DNA of 64,000 nt, taken from positions 372,001-436,000 of the forward strand of contig NZ_QLNV01000003.1 in assembly GCF_003285545.1 (NCBI RefSeq). The letters run 5' to 3'. The DNA is from Sinomicrobium soli (lineage in GTDB: Bacteria > Bacteroidota > Bacteroidia > Flavobacteriales > Flavobacteriaceae). The position numbers and the translations under genes were made by a program. Numbering within the stretch: the stretch's first letter is position 1; the number at the start of each line of letters is the position of its first letter. The notes under the pieces are model-generated. The model was not told the origin of the DNA. It searched no databases and was given only the letters and a program-made list of their open reading frames with translations. This document shows, piece by piece, positions 52,756 to 61,885 of this stretch.

Positions 52756-54156
52756 TCATTCAGGGTTCATCCGCTCCGGTGTCAGTTCGGGCAGGTACAT
52801 TCTCCATGTGATCAGTTTGCGTTTCAGCTTTTTAACTACGGAAGAATGTTCCTTGGCCACATTACGGGCTTCAAACCTGTCTTTGTCCATATCGTAGAGT
52901 TCCACATTATTCTTGTGGTAATCGACGAGCAGTTTCCATTTCCCGGAACGGATGGCAAGGTTGGGACTCTTGTAATCGCCGGGAGGATATCCGAAAGCAT
53001 AATCATTCCTGCCGTATTCCCAGAACATGTCTTTTTTTCTCGGAGCGGACTCTCCCAGGAATACCGTATGCCGGTCTTCTCCGTCGCCCTGGTAATTGGC
53101 CGGGAGGTCCACCCCTGCCATAGCGGCCAGGCTGGGCAGCAGGTCTGTGGCATTAACGACGGAGGTGTCGTCGGTACGTCCTGCGGGTATATGACCGGGC
53201 CATTTGATGATAAACGGCATACGGATGCCCCCTTCATACAGAGATAACTTGGTGCCCCGCAACCCGGCAGAACGACTTCCCCTGAAGCTGGGCAGCGGAC
53301 CATTGTCGCTGGTAAAGATCACTATGGTATTGTCTGCAATGCCCAATTGTTCCAACCCGTCCAGTAGGCGGCCCATTTGCCTGTCGTATTCTTCCAGCAC
53401 CATCTTAAATGCCTTTTCTTCCCTCGGGTTCATCGGGAATTTTCCGGTATAGCGTTCCCCTACTTCAGGTACCCAGGGGGTGTGCATATCGTCCGGCCAC
53501 AGGTTTATAAATGCCGGTTGCCCCTTATGCCTTTTCAGGAAATCCAGGGTTTTGTCTACAAAATACCTGGTCCTGTCCCATCGTTTTATACTGTCTTCAG
53601 GCGACCATATCCAGTCGGTAGCCGTGATTAGGGGGTCGGGGTCGGGACTTTCATAGGTGCTTACATGCTCGTCAAAGCCGTAACGTTCAAAGCCGGGAGC
53701 ATCCGTCACATCGCGGCCCCCACCCATATGCCATTTGCCTATGTGGGCCGTGGCATAACCTGCATCTTTGAAAATGGCAGCCATGGAAGGTGCCTGTGTA
53801 TTGAGATAATTGGCCTGCTCCGCTTCAAGATTACCTTTCCTTTCGTGCAGAAAAGTGGTGAAGTTCCAGCGGGCAGGGAACATTCCCGTCAGCATACCCG
53901 CACGGGAAGGGGAACAAATAGGGGAGGCACTGTAGTACTGCATGAATTTCGTGCCTTCCTTCGCCATCCTGTCGATATTCGGGGTTTTCATATAATCGCT
54001 GTGAAAACAACTGATGTCCCCGTACCCCATATCGTCGGTGAGAATAATAATGATGTTCGGTTGCTGCTGGGCCGTAACGGTATGGAAGGCCGGCAGGAAT
54101 AGCATAAATAATACGGCGTGTTTCAGTGCGGATATTCCCTGGTGAGGCTTTTTCAT
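52756..54156 (-). CDS. Exported sulfatase
   Basis: A 466-residue sulfatase with signal peptide ending near VTAQ. The formylglycine motif is C81-S-P-S-R85. The metal residues are in IIILTDDMGYGD, and FTSDNGPLPSF carries the DN pair. It is followed by SAGLRGTKLSLYEGGIRMPF, typical of arylsulfatases. The active-site insert (LHERKGNLEAEQANYLNTQAP and CHESTYESPDPDPL-like loop near residue 170) does not point me to a subfamily. It lies 52 bases after the DUF1735-type gene and 55 bases before the next sulfatase. Confidence 0.92.
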   Translation of the reverse strand: MKKPHQGISALKHAVLFMLFLPAFHTVTAQQQPNIIIILTDDMGYGDISCFHSDYMKTPNIDRMAKEGTKFMQYYSASPICSPSRAGMLTGMFPARWNFTTFLHERKGNLEAEQANYLNTQAPSMAAIFKDAGYATAHIGKWHMGGGRDVTDAPGFERYGFDEHVSTYESPDPDPLITATDWIWSPEDSIKRWDRTRYFVDKTLDFLKRHKGQPAFINLWPDDMHTPWVPEVGERYTGKFPMNPREEKAFKMVLEEYDRQMGRLLDGLEQLGIADNTIVIFTSDNGPLPSFRGSRSAGLRGTKLSLYEGGIRMPFIIKWPGHIPAGRTDDTSVVNATDLLPSLAAMAGVDLPANYQGDGEDRHTVFLGESAPRKKDMFWEYGRNDYAFGYPPGDYKSPNLAIRSGKWKLLVDYHKNNVELYDMDKDRFEARNVAKEHSSVVKKLKRKLITWRMYLPELTPERMNPE

Positions 54157-54208
54157 CGAATATTTTTTTATAATTTACAATTTAAGTTTTCTTCGTTAAT
54201 TTCCGGTG

Positions 54209-55102
54209 TTACCACTCCTCGAAATACAGGTCTTTTTCCGGGGGCTGCCGTAAAACAAGGGTATCAGACACCCGGTATGTTCTCGAATCCCGGGTAAAAC
54301 CGTAGTCGAGGTAAAACTCCCTTTTTTCGCTATCATAAGTTCCCGACTGTTCCGTGATCTCCAGGTTTTCACTCCCCGGGGCAATGGTCACCACATTACT
54401 GCTTTCGTCTACATCCAGGACCAGGCTTCCGTCTGCAAACGCCCCTGCACCCGGTGTTGAAATGGTAGCGGCCCCGAGGGTCGAAACATTCCAGGTTTCA
54501 TGATCGATCAGGTCCCTGGTGGAATATATGGTGTCTTCTACAACATTTCCATCCTGGTCTGTTTCGGTTTGAATGCCCTTGTGATAATAGGTGCCATCGT
54601 ACCGGCTGATATACCTGACCACCAATATGGTGTAGTCTCTCCCTCCGAGAATGGAATCTGTCGAGGTACCGGTGATCCGCAGGGGAATGGCATAGGTATT
54701 TTCCCTTGACAGCTCGTCCGAGGTAAAGGCCTCCCTGTTCAGGGTCACGGTAATGTCGCCTATAAACTCCCCTTTGGGTACCTGCATCCTGCTTTCATCG
54801 GAAAGGGAATAGTATGCCTCCGGCATCAGTATAAAATCATTTCCTTCCAGCAATGTTTCGTCTTCCAGCAAGGTCGGATCTGTTACAAAATCTGCATATT
54901 CGTCAGCAGCATTACTTCTCTTGCCCCCGAGGGCCACTCCGACGTTAAATTTCATCTCATCGTATGCAACGATGGTCCGCAATGGTTTCTGGGTGGCAAA
55001 ATAAACTGCCGAAAATTCATAGTCTTCAATGTATTCATCATATTTCTCACACGACAGGCATATGCCCAAAACTCCTACTATCAGTAAAACCCTTGTTTTC
55101 AT
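54209..55102 (-). CDS. DUF1735-type surface lipoprotein of the Sus locus
   Basis: A 297-residue lipoprotein (lipobox ICLSC, C18). The N-terminal part (about 25-160) resembles DUF1735/BT_3987-type beta domains (YFATQKPLRTIVAYDEMKFNVGVALGG, VPKGEFIGDITVTLNREAF). A C-terminal lipocalin-like or DUF4361-like part (IPLRITG, YDGTYYHKG) follows. Proteins at this position after SusD act as additional surface glycan-binding proteins. The domain names are from memory and should be confirmed. It starts 118 bases after the SusD stop, a gap that holds a heptad-periodic tract. Confidence 0.8.
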   Translation of the reverse strand: MKTRVLLIVGVLGICLSCEKYDEYIEDYEFSAVYFATQKPLRTIVAYDEMKFNVGVALGGKRSNAADEYADFVTDPTLLEDETLLEGNDFILMPEAYYSLSDESRMQVPKGEFIGDITVTLNREAFTSDELSRENTYAIPLRITGTSTDSILGGRDYTILVVRYISRYDGTYYHKGIQTETDQDGNVVEDTIYSTRDLIDHETWNVSTLGAATISTPGAGAFADGSLVLDVDESSNVVTIAPGSENLEITEQSGTYDSEKREFYLDYGFTRDSRTYRVSDTLVLRQPPEKDLYFEEW

Positions 55103-55106
55103 GTTT

Positions 55107-55177
55107 AGTTTTTTAGTTTGTAGTTCTTAGTTGTTAGTCTGTAATTACTTCGAGCTTCCGACTCCGGACTTCCGACC
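55107..55177. repeat. Heptad-periodic intergenic tract
   Basis: The minus-strand gap between SusD and the DUF1735-type gene reads in 7-base steps when taken on the plus strand: TTTTTAG, TTTGTAG, TTCTTAG, TTGTTAG, TCTGTAA, then CTTCGAG, CTTCCGA, CTCCGGA, CTTCCGA. The CTTCGAG CTTCCGA part recurs at 33977-33990 after kdsA. Confidence 0.6.
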
Positions 55178-55219
55178 ATTTTGCCGTTTGCGAACTAACG
55201 ATCTGTTTGTTTTGTTATA

Positions 55220-56980
55220 CTACCAACCCAGGTTATTCACCAGGTTACTCTTTACCTGCTCGTTGTAGGGCAAGGGCAAATAATAATCCTTTATATCATA
55301 AAAGCCCCTTTGTTCGACTTCAAATGTTTCATAGGTTAAAGAACCGTTTCCCGCTTTTACGATCCTGACCCCCTTTACGCCCTGGTCCAAAGGTAGCAAC
55401 CAGCGCCTCATATCAAAAAAACGATGGTTTTCAAAGGCCAGTTCCAGTCTTCTTTCATTCTGAATGAGCTTGCGGAAGGCGTCCCTGCCCATCGCAGCCA
55501 CTTCTGCGGCATAAGAATCATCGGTTATACCTGCATTGCCCCTTATGGTATTGATCGCATCCAGGGCAGACCGGTCCGTACCCGGCCCTATCGCGGTGGG
55601 GCCCCATGCCTCATTGGCCGCCTCGGCAAAATTCAGGAGCACCTCCGTTTTCCGGATCAATGCGTGATAGTGATGGGTATTTGTCGGGTTTTCAACATTC
55701 AACAAATCCTGAAGGGCCAGCCATTTTCTTAAATAATACCCGGTCCGCGTAGCGTTGACATTCACTGACCTGGTGTCCTTCCCTCCTTCGTAAGTTTCTA
55801 AGGGAGTGCCTAAAAACTCACGTCCGTTGTACATAATATTCAGGTAAAACCGGGGGTCCCTGTGCTCATAAGGGTTCCCGGGGTCGTAGTCCGACCTGGG
55901 ATCGTCGATAGGGTACCCGTTTTCCGCCGGGAAGGCATCGACAAGGTCCTGTGACGGACTGGTATCTCCGTTCCCGAAATTCAAAGGCGGGAAATTCTGG
56001 TTTTCCAGCGTCCGGTCGTTGTGATATTTACGCCATATGAATTCTTCCGGGGTATTGTTGCTGTTAAAATCACCTTCTTTCAGCCCGGGCACACCGCCGA
56101 TAAGGTCGAGGGCCGCTTGCGCCGCCTGTGCGGCACGCACCCATCCGGCTTCATAGGTGGCTTCGTCCAGCACGGTAAAATCGCCCATCCCGGCTATACC
56201 GGTGATATCATCGTTCTGATAGGCCGGGCTGGCCGCATACAACAGTACCCTCGATTTTAATGCCAGGGCCACCTGGTCGTCTGCCCGCCCGAGATTGGTA
56301 CTTCCCGTTACCGAATTGGAACCGGTGTACCGTACCGGCAGATACACCACGGCCGTGTCTATATCGGCAACGATCTGTTGTATGCATTCTGCATAGGTAT
56401 TCCTGGAAATCCCTTCCACATTGTTGAGTTCTTCCTCCGTAGGTGTGCGGGTTACAATGGGATATCCCAGTGCGGTACCGTTATTCGACTTACCACCGTA
56501 TTCCTGCAATAACCGGAAGCCCCACCATGCCCTCAGGAAAAAAGATTCCCCTTTTAGCCGCGCACGGTATTCGGCATTGGTTTCGTCGTCCGTAAGACTA
56601 TAGATGATCTTCTCATCCAGGCCGTTCTCGAGAAAGAGATGAATGTTCCTGAACTGGTCGTATGCCTGGCTCCAGTGCCCTACGGGATTGTTGGCCGGCC
56701 TGATCCCTCCCGTCGAAACTTCATAAATATCCGAACCGAAATCATTGGTCACCGCATTGTCTGTTGCCACATCCAGAAAATTACTGCTGTAACTGCTAAA
56801 ACGGGTGGGTATATTGGCATAGGCATTCAGCAGTACGCCTTCGGCATAATCCGGGTAGCTCCAGGTAGCATCATCTTCAAAAGTATTTTCCACCTGCGGG
56901 TCCAGGCTGCACGAGACGACTGCCAGCAAAAGGAATCCCGGCAGATATAAACAAGTATTTTTGATCTTCATGCTCATCAT
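55220..56980 (-). CDS. SusD/RagB-family nutrient-binding lipoprotein
   Basis: A 586-residue surface lipoprotein (lipobox LAVVSC, C24 from the first Met). The start has three Met candidates within nine codons (56980, 56977, 56971). The N-terminal SusD domain (VENTFEDDATWSYPDYAEGVLLNAYANIP), the helical TPR-like core and the C-terminal RNERRLELAFENHRFFDMRRWLLP segment are clear. It pairs with the SusC 10 bases upstream and captures glycan for it. It is the second SusD of the locus, which argues for a complex or large substrate. Confidence 0.95.
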   Translation of the reverse strand: MMSMKIKNTCLYLPGFLLLAVVSCSLDPQVENTFEDDATWSYPDYAEGVLLNAYANIPTRFSSYSSNFLDVATDNAVTNDFGSDIYEVSTGGIRPANNPVGHWSQAYDQFRNIHLFLENGLDEKIIYSLTDDETNAEYRARLKGESFFLRAWWGFRLLQEYGGKSNNGTALGYPIVTRTPTEEELNNVEGISRNTYAECIQQIVADIDTAVVYLPVRYTGSNSVTGSTNLGRADDQVALALKSRVLLYAASPAYQNDDITGIAGMGDFTVLDEATYEAGWVRAAQAAQAALDLIGGVPGLKEGDFNSNNTPEEFIWRKYHNDRTLENQNFPPLNFGNGDTSPSQDLVDAFPAENGYPIDDPRSDYDPGNPYEHRDPRFYLNIMYNGREFLGTPLETYEGGKDTRSVNVNATRTGYYLRKWLALQDLLNVENPTNTHHYHALIRKTEVLLNFAEAANEAWGPTAIGPGTDRSALDAINTIRGNAGITDDSYAAEVAAMGRDAFRKLIQNERRLELAFENHRFFDMRRWLLPLDQGVKGVRIVKAGNGSLTYETFEVEQRGFYDIKDYYLPLPYNEQVKSNLVNNLGW

Positions 56981-56990
56981 TTTTAATCTG

Positions 56991-59900
56991 TTAAAAGTTA
57001 ATGGTCACCCCTCCCGTAACCGTCCTGAATACGGGATAATTATCAACCCCCGCATTAATCACTTCCGGATCGAGATCCTTGTTTTCCGAAAGCACAAAAA
57101 GGTTGGTTCCCCTGATATGGAATTCATAGGATTTAGCCACTTTTGAGGCCGACAGGGTATAGCTGAGCTCTACATTTTTCAGCCTGAAGAAAGACGCATC
57201 CTGTAACCAGTAGGTAGAATTCCTGAAATCATTTATTCCGTTTGTAGTAGTCAGGGCAGGATAAGTCCCGCCGGGATTACTGACCGGGTGATACCGGTCC
57301 CGTACCACGGTGGAATACTTCCCTTCACCGTAATTCCAGTAGTAGCTGTTGTTCAGCCAGTTGTCCGCACCCAGCTCGGCAGTGCCCAGTACAAACAGGG
57401 AAAACCGCTTATAGTCCAGTTTCAGGTTGACCCCCAGGCTGGTCCTCGGAAAACTGTTGCCAATAGCTTTTCTGTCCATATTATCGACAACATGGTCGCC
57501 ATTGAGGTCCTTATAGGCAATATTCCCTATTCCATACGGCCCGAAGGCCTGGACCGGGTGGTTGTCTGCCTGCGGCTGACCGGTAAAAAGCCCTTCGGCA
57601 ACAAAACCGTACATGGTATCTGAAGGCCGTCCGGTATTCCGAATAAAATCCTGATTTTCGGGATAGGTGATCTCATTGGTCCTCAACACCTTGTTTTTTG
57701 AAAAGATCATTAATCCGCCTACCTGGTAATTCCAGTCGCCGATGGCATCGCTCCAGTTCACTTCGGCTTCGAAGCCCCTGTTGATGTTCTCTCCCCGGTT
57801 TATTAACGGAAAAAGTCCGCCTGCCGTTACGGAATAGTTACTGGAAGGCGACTGGAGCATATCGTAACGGTACTCATTGAAGTAATTCAGTTCAAACCGC
57901 AACCTGTTGTTCAGCATCAGCCCTTCCAGCCCTACATTGATCTCCCGCGACTTTTCCCAGTCCAGGTCCGGGTTTCCCGTCAGTTGAAGCCGGGTACGGG
58001 AGAAGGAAGTATTGTTCCTTTCATTGAACTGAACACTTCCGTCGGTATTCCATCGGTTCTCATACTGGTAATAATCCATCGCCCGGTCGTACCCCAGTAT
58101 CCCGAAACTTCCTTTCAATTTTAAAAAGTCCAGGAACCCCGCCCCTGACATAAAACCTTCTTCCGAAAGTACCCAGGCGGCCCCGACGGCAGGAAACAGC
58201 TTATAACGGTTCCCTGAAGGCATTTTGTCACTCCCCATATAAGCCAGGGAAGCTTCGGCATACCACCTGTCATTAAACCCGTAGTTGAGGCGTAATACGG
58301 TATTGGTAAAACGCAGGTCCTGTATCCAGTTATCGTGGTCCTTGTTGTAATATATATGGCTGATGCCGGCTTTTATATCATGGGCCCCGAACCTGTTTTC
58401 ATAAGAAACAGTGGTATAAAAGCCGTTATTGTTAATATAGTTCTGGTTCTGCCGCCGCTGGTTATCTTCAATAACCCGCCGCCTGAGCGGATAATACCTC
58501 ACCGATGCACCTTCTTCCGTATCAGACCATCGTGAGGCATAAGTAACGGCTGTTTCAGACTTTCCGTTCTGGAAATACTGGAGATTGTCGGTCGTGTAGT
58601 ATACGCTGGCCGAAAGTCCGTCCAGCAGGATATCACCAAAATCAAAATCGATCCCGAGATTGGCCTGCCCGTAGAACAGTTGCGATTCGCTGAAGCCCCC
58701 GTACAGCAGGTCGGCATACAGGCTGTTGGGCCTGTAAAAACTTCCGCCCATCGGGGGAAAATCGGCATCGGTATTGCGCAGGGCTTCATCGGTAAGCAAA
58801 AACGGGTATTCGTTGGGCCTGTGGGACGAAAGTACCGACATGACCTGTGAATTATTCCGGGAAGGCCAGCTTTGGGTTTCCACATAACCGCTGGCGCCGA
58901 GATTTACACTCATGAAATCGTTGATGTCAAAATCCAGGTTACCCCGCAGGTTAATCCTGTCCCGCACCGGCTTATCTCCTATTTTTTCTATACCGTTCCC
59001 TCCCGTATATGCCAGTACCAGGGCATACTGGCTTTTATCGTTCCCGCCGGAATACTCAACGGTGGCCTTTCTGAAAGCCGCCGCTTCTTCCAGGAAATAA
59101 TCGTGGTAACCGGCGTTGGGATAACGCTGGTCATTGGGCCCGGTACTGTTGCGATACCCTTCCAGGTCCTGTTCTGAATAAAAAAGGGACAACCCGTCGT
59201 TTGCCCTTGCCTCATTATACAACCCTGCATATTCATAGCTGTCCAGGTATCCGGGTAGGCGGGTGACAAAAGAAGCACCGTATTCCGCACTTACTTTCAG
59301 CACCCTGGTATTGGGTTTTCCCCGTTTTGTAGTGATCAGCACCACCCCGTTTGCAGCACGGGGGCCATATAATATCTTACTGGTAGCGTCTTTCAGCACT
59401 TTTACACTCTCCACTTCCTGTGCCGCCAGATAGTCGATAGAACGCTCTATACCGTCTACAATGGTAATGATCCCGTCAGAACCTCCACGTGCCAGTCCCC
59501 GCACATACAGGGTCGCCGAATTGTTCCCCAGGCCGTTCACGCTTTGCCGCACCTGCAGGCCCATGATACGCCCCTGGAGCGCATTTGAAAAACTGAGGTC
59601 GGGGTAAGACTCCAGGTCGGCCCCCTCAATACCGCTTACTGCCCCTGTCAGGGCCCTTTGGGAAATTTGTTGTCCCAGGGGCAGATCGACAGCATCCTTT
59701 GCCGAAGCCAACAGCAGGGTCCTGGCCAGTACTATTTCTTCAGTGACTTCCCCGAGTTCAACCCATTGACTTTGATATCCCCCGGCTTCGACAAGTAACT
59801 TTCCCTCTGATGCCGTCTTCAGGGAAAATTTTCCCTTTTCATCACTGGCTATCCTGAGCATACCTTCCCCGAGGGTAATGGTAGCACGGGGTATGGCAGT

Positions 59901-60038
59901 ACCGGTTTCATCGACAATACGGGAAGTTACGGTTATTTTTTCCCGCTTCTTCTTTTTCTTTTTTTGTGCCTGCAAAGTAACGGGAAGGCACAAAACCAGT
60001 ATGAAGGCCAAAAAATGTATATAGGTTCTGTTATTCAT
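56991..60038 (-). CDS. SusC/RagA-family TonB-dependent transporter lacking the usual VVVGYG motif
   Basis: A 1,015-residue outer-membrane glycan transporter. The start at 60038 (MNNRTYIHFLAFILVLCLPVTLQAQ) opens the signal peptide; an ATG 30 bases upstream would overlap the SusD stop. A run of lysines (KKKKKKREK) follows the signal peptide, then a carboxypeptidase-regulatory-like beta domain and a plug (YVRGLARGGSDGIITIVDGIERS, KILYGPRAANGVVLITTKRG). The barrel ends GGVTINF. The conserved EEVVVVGYG-type motif before the plug is missing; its place reads LLLASAKDAVDLPLGQ. There is no STN domain, in keeping with HTCS rather than sigma/FecR control. Confidence 0.93.
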   Translation of the reverse strand: MNNRTYIHFLAFILVLCLPVTLQAQKKKKKKREKITVTSRIVDETGTAIPRATITLGEGMLRIASDEKGKFSLKTASEGKLLVEAGGYQSQWVELGEVTEEIVLARTLLLASAKDAVDLPLGQQISQRALTGAVSGIEGADLESYPDLSFSNALQGRIMGLQVRQSVNGLGNNSATLYVRGLARGGSDGIITIVDGIERSIDYLAAQEVESVKVLKDATSKILYGPRAANGVVLITTKRGKPNTRVLKVSAEYGASFVTRLPGYLDSYEYAGLYNEARANDGLSLFYSEQDLEGYRNSTGPNDQRYPNAGYHDYFLEEAAAFRKATVEYSGGNDKSQYALVLAYTGGNGIEKIGDKPVRDRINLRGNLDFDINDFMSVNLGASGYVETQSWPSRNNSQVMSVLSSHRPNEYPFLLTDEALRNTDADFPPMGGSFYRPNSLYADLLYGGFSESQLFYGQANLGIDFDFGDILLDGLSASVYYTTDNLQYFQNGKSETAVTYASRWSDTEEGASVRYYPLRRRVIEDNQRRQNQNYINNNGFYTTVSYENRFGAHDIKAGISHIYYNKDHDNWIQDLRFTNTVLRLNYGFNDRWYAEASLAYMGSDKMPSGNRYKLFPAVGAAWVLSEEGFMSGAGFLDFLKLKGSFGILGYDRAMDYYQYENRWNTDGSVQFNERNNTSFSRTRLQLTGNPDLDWEKSREINVGLEGLMLNNRLRFELNYFNEYRYDMLQSPSSNYSVTAGGLFPLINRGENINRGFEAEVNWSDAIGDWNYQVGGLMIFSKNKVLRTNEITYPENQDFIRNTGRPSDTMYGFVAEGLFTGQPQADNHPVQAFGPYGIGNIAYKDLNGDHVVDNMDRKAIGNSFPRTSLGVNLKLDYKRFSLFVLGTAELGADNWLNNSYYWNYGEGKYSTVVRDRYHPVSNPGGTYPALTTTNGINDFRNSTYWLQDASFFRLKNVELSYTLSASKVAKSYEFHIRGTNLFVLSENKDLDPEVINAGVDNYPVFRTVTGGVTINF

Positions 60039-60061
60039 TTTCTTTAAGTATTGCTGATTAA

Positions 60062-61873
60062 TTACCATCCTGGATTCTGCTGAAAATTATACAGGTTATC
60101 CACATCGTCATTTGCCACGGGATACCAGTAATGCTTGCGTTCGAATACCCTTTGCTCAGTGGTCAGGGGTATTACCTCATACCGAAAATCCACTTTGGGC
60201 TGTCCGGAATTTTCAGGATAGGCACGCACGCCCCTCAGAGGCCGGCTGAAAATATCTTCGGCGATCATCCACCGCCTTATATCATTCCACCGGTGCGGGT
60301 GTTCGAACATAAGTTCTACAGCGCGCTCATTGCGTATCCGCTCCCGGAACGCTTCTTTTGTCCCTGTAAATTCGGCATGCACCTCCGGCATATTCACACG
60401 GTTCCTGATCACATTGATCGCATCTACGGCAGTCATTCCGTACCCTTCAGGGTCGCTATCGGGCCCGTAAGCCTCGTTCATGGCTTCTGCATAATCCAGG
60501 TAAAGTTGTGATACCCTGATGTATACCATGTTATAATTGTACTTGTTATAATCCTGGGTATACCCGTTGGCTTCGGGCCAGTTAAACTTCTTGTTGGCAT
60601 AGCCCGTGATCATCCGGGTAGAGGTCAGGTTGACATTTAAAGCTTGTGTATAATCTCTTCCGCCTACGTAGGTTTCCAGGTATAACGGCTTATTCCCCGC
60701 ATTCACGCCCCATTGTTCGCCGGGCACAAAAATGTCGTTGCCGAACCTGGGGTCCCTATTTTCGTAGGGGTGCTGCGGGTCATACATGGAATTGGGATGT
60801 GTGATGGGATATCCGTCGGTAGTTTCGAACCTGTCGACAATATCCTGGGTAGGATTGGAAAAATTCATGGCGGAAGCCCCCTGCCCCCCGTCGTTATTGA
60901 TCCGCCGCGGAATATATAACGACCTTTTGTCCCTGGCATCTCTCCTTCCCACATTGGCATTAAACCAGAGGGCCTCGTCACAGCCAAAAGCATCGTAATA
61001 GAAAATAAACTCGTATTCATCACCTCCCATCAGGCGATAGTGATGCCCTCCCGTACCGTTCTGCACATAGCTTATGGCCTCGTGGGCATAGGCCGCGGCG
61101 CGTTCGCTCCATTCGGTATCATATCCCGTATTCTCGATGGAGTTCAGGTCGTTTTTCATCAGGGGGCTGGAGGCATACAGGGCTACCATCGACTTTAACC
61201 CGAGGGCAGATCCTTTCGTAGCCCTGCCGTATTCCACATCATCCCAGGTATCGGGAAGCAATGCTATGGCCTTGTCCAGGTCGCTGATCAGCCATTCCGA
61301 AGATTCCCGGTAGGTCAGCCTGGAAAAATCAAGGTCTTCAGAGGGGGTATAGACCCTGTCAAAAACGGGCATGCCTCCCCATCGCTGTATGATCTGGAAA
61401 TACCACCATCCCCTGAGAAAGTATGCCTGCCCCAATAGACCGTCAAGGTCCTCCTGGCTGACATCGGGGATACTTTCGGCACTGGCAATAATCCTGTTTA
61501 CGATCCGCAGTCCTGCAAAGGCCCTTCCGAGAATGGGCGCCCTGATCCCGCAACATCCGTCCCACCCTATTTCCCCTTTTCCGGCAAAACCGAACCATTG
61601 TCCGTCTCCAAAAGATAAAATGGGCTGTTCATCAATAATCATGGCGGTTTCATCAGAAAGCGAAGTCCAGTTCATGTTGAGCACCCCCTGGGAATCCCAG
61701 TCGTGGAAATCTTCAAGCATGTTGTAATTCTGGTCCAGAAACCCCCGGGCCGATTCAAACTTGGCAAAGACATCATCCTCGGTAAGCCCGAGATCGGGCG
61801 ATTTATCCAGGTATTTTTCGCAACCTGCCAGCCCGGTCAATACTATAGCAACGATGAGTAATTTATAATTCAT
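60062..61873 (-). CDS. SusD/RagB-family nutrient-binding lipoprotein
   Basis: A 603-residue surface lipoprotein (lipobox LAGC, C18). SusD features include the N-terminal CEKYLDKSPDLGLTEDDVF, the FLRGWWYFQIIQRWGGMPV helix and the C-terminal RNERAVELMFEHPHRWNDIRRWM segment. It partners the truncated SusC just upstream (12-base gap). Its cysteine pair WDGCCG near residue 107 may be structural. Together with the next SusC/SusD pair it makes a tandem double transporter set. Confidence 0.95.
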   Translation of the reverse strand: MNYKLLIVAIVLTGLAGCEKYLDKSPDLGLTEDDVFAKFESARGFLDQNYNMLEDFHDWDSQGVLNMNWTSLSDETAMIIDEQPILSFGDGQWFGFAGKGEIGWDGCCGIRAPILGRAFAGLRIVNRIIASAESIPDVSQEDLDGLLGQAYFLRGWWYFQIIQRWGGMPVFDRVYTPSEDLDFSRLTYRESSEWLISDLDKAIALLPDTWDDVEYGRATKGSALGLKSMVALYASSPLMKNDLNSIENTGYDTEWSERAAAYAHEAISYVQNGTGGHHYRLMGGDEYEFIFYYDAFGCDEALWFNANVGRRDARDKRSLYIPRRINNDGGQGASAMNFSNPTQDIVDRFETTDGYPITHPNSMYDPQHPYENRDPRFGNDIFVPGEQWGVNAGNKPLYLETYVGGRDYTQALNVNLTSTRMITGYANKKFNWPEANGYTQDYNKYNYNMVYIRVSQLYLDYAEAMNEAYGPDSDPEGYGMTAVDAINVIRNRVNMPEVHAEFTGTKEAFRERIRNERAVELMFEHPHRWNDIRRWMIAEDIFSRPLRGVRAYPENSGQPKVDFRYEVIPLTTEQRVFERKHYWYPVANDDVDNLYNFQQNPGW

Positions 61874-61885
61874 ATCGTTATATTT

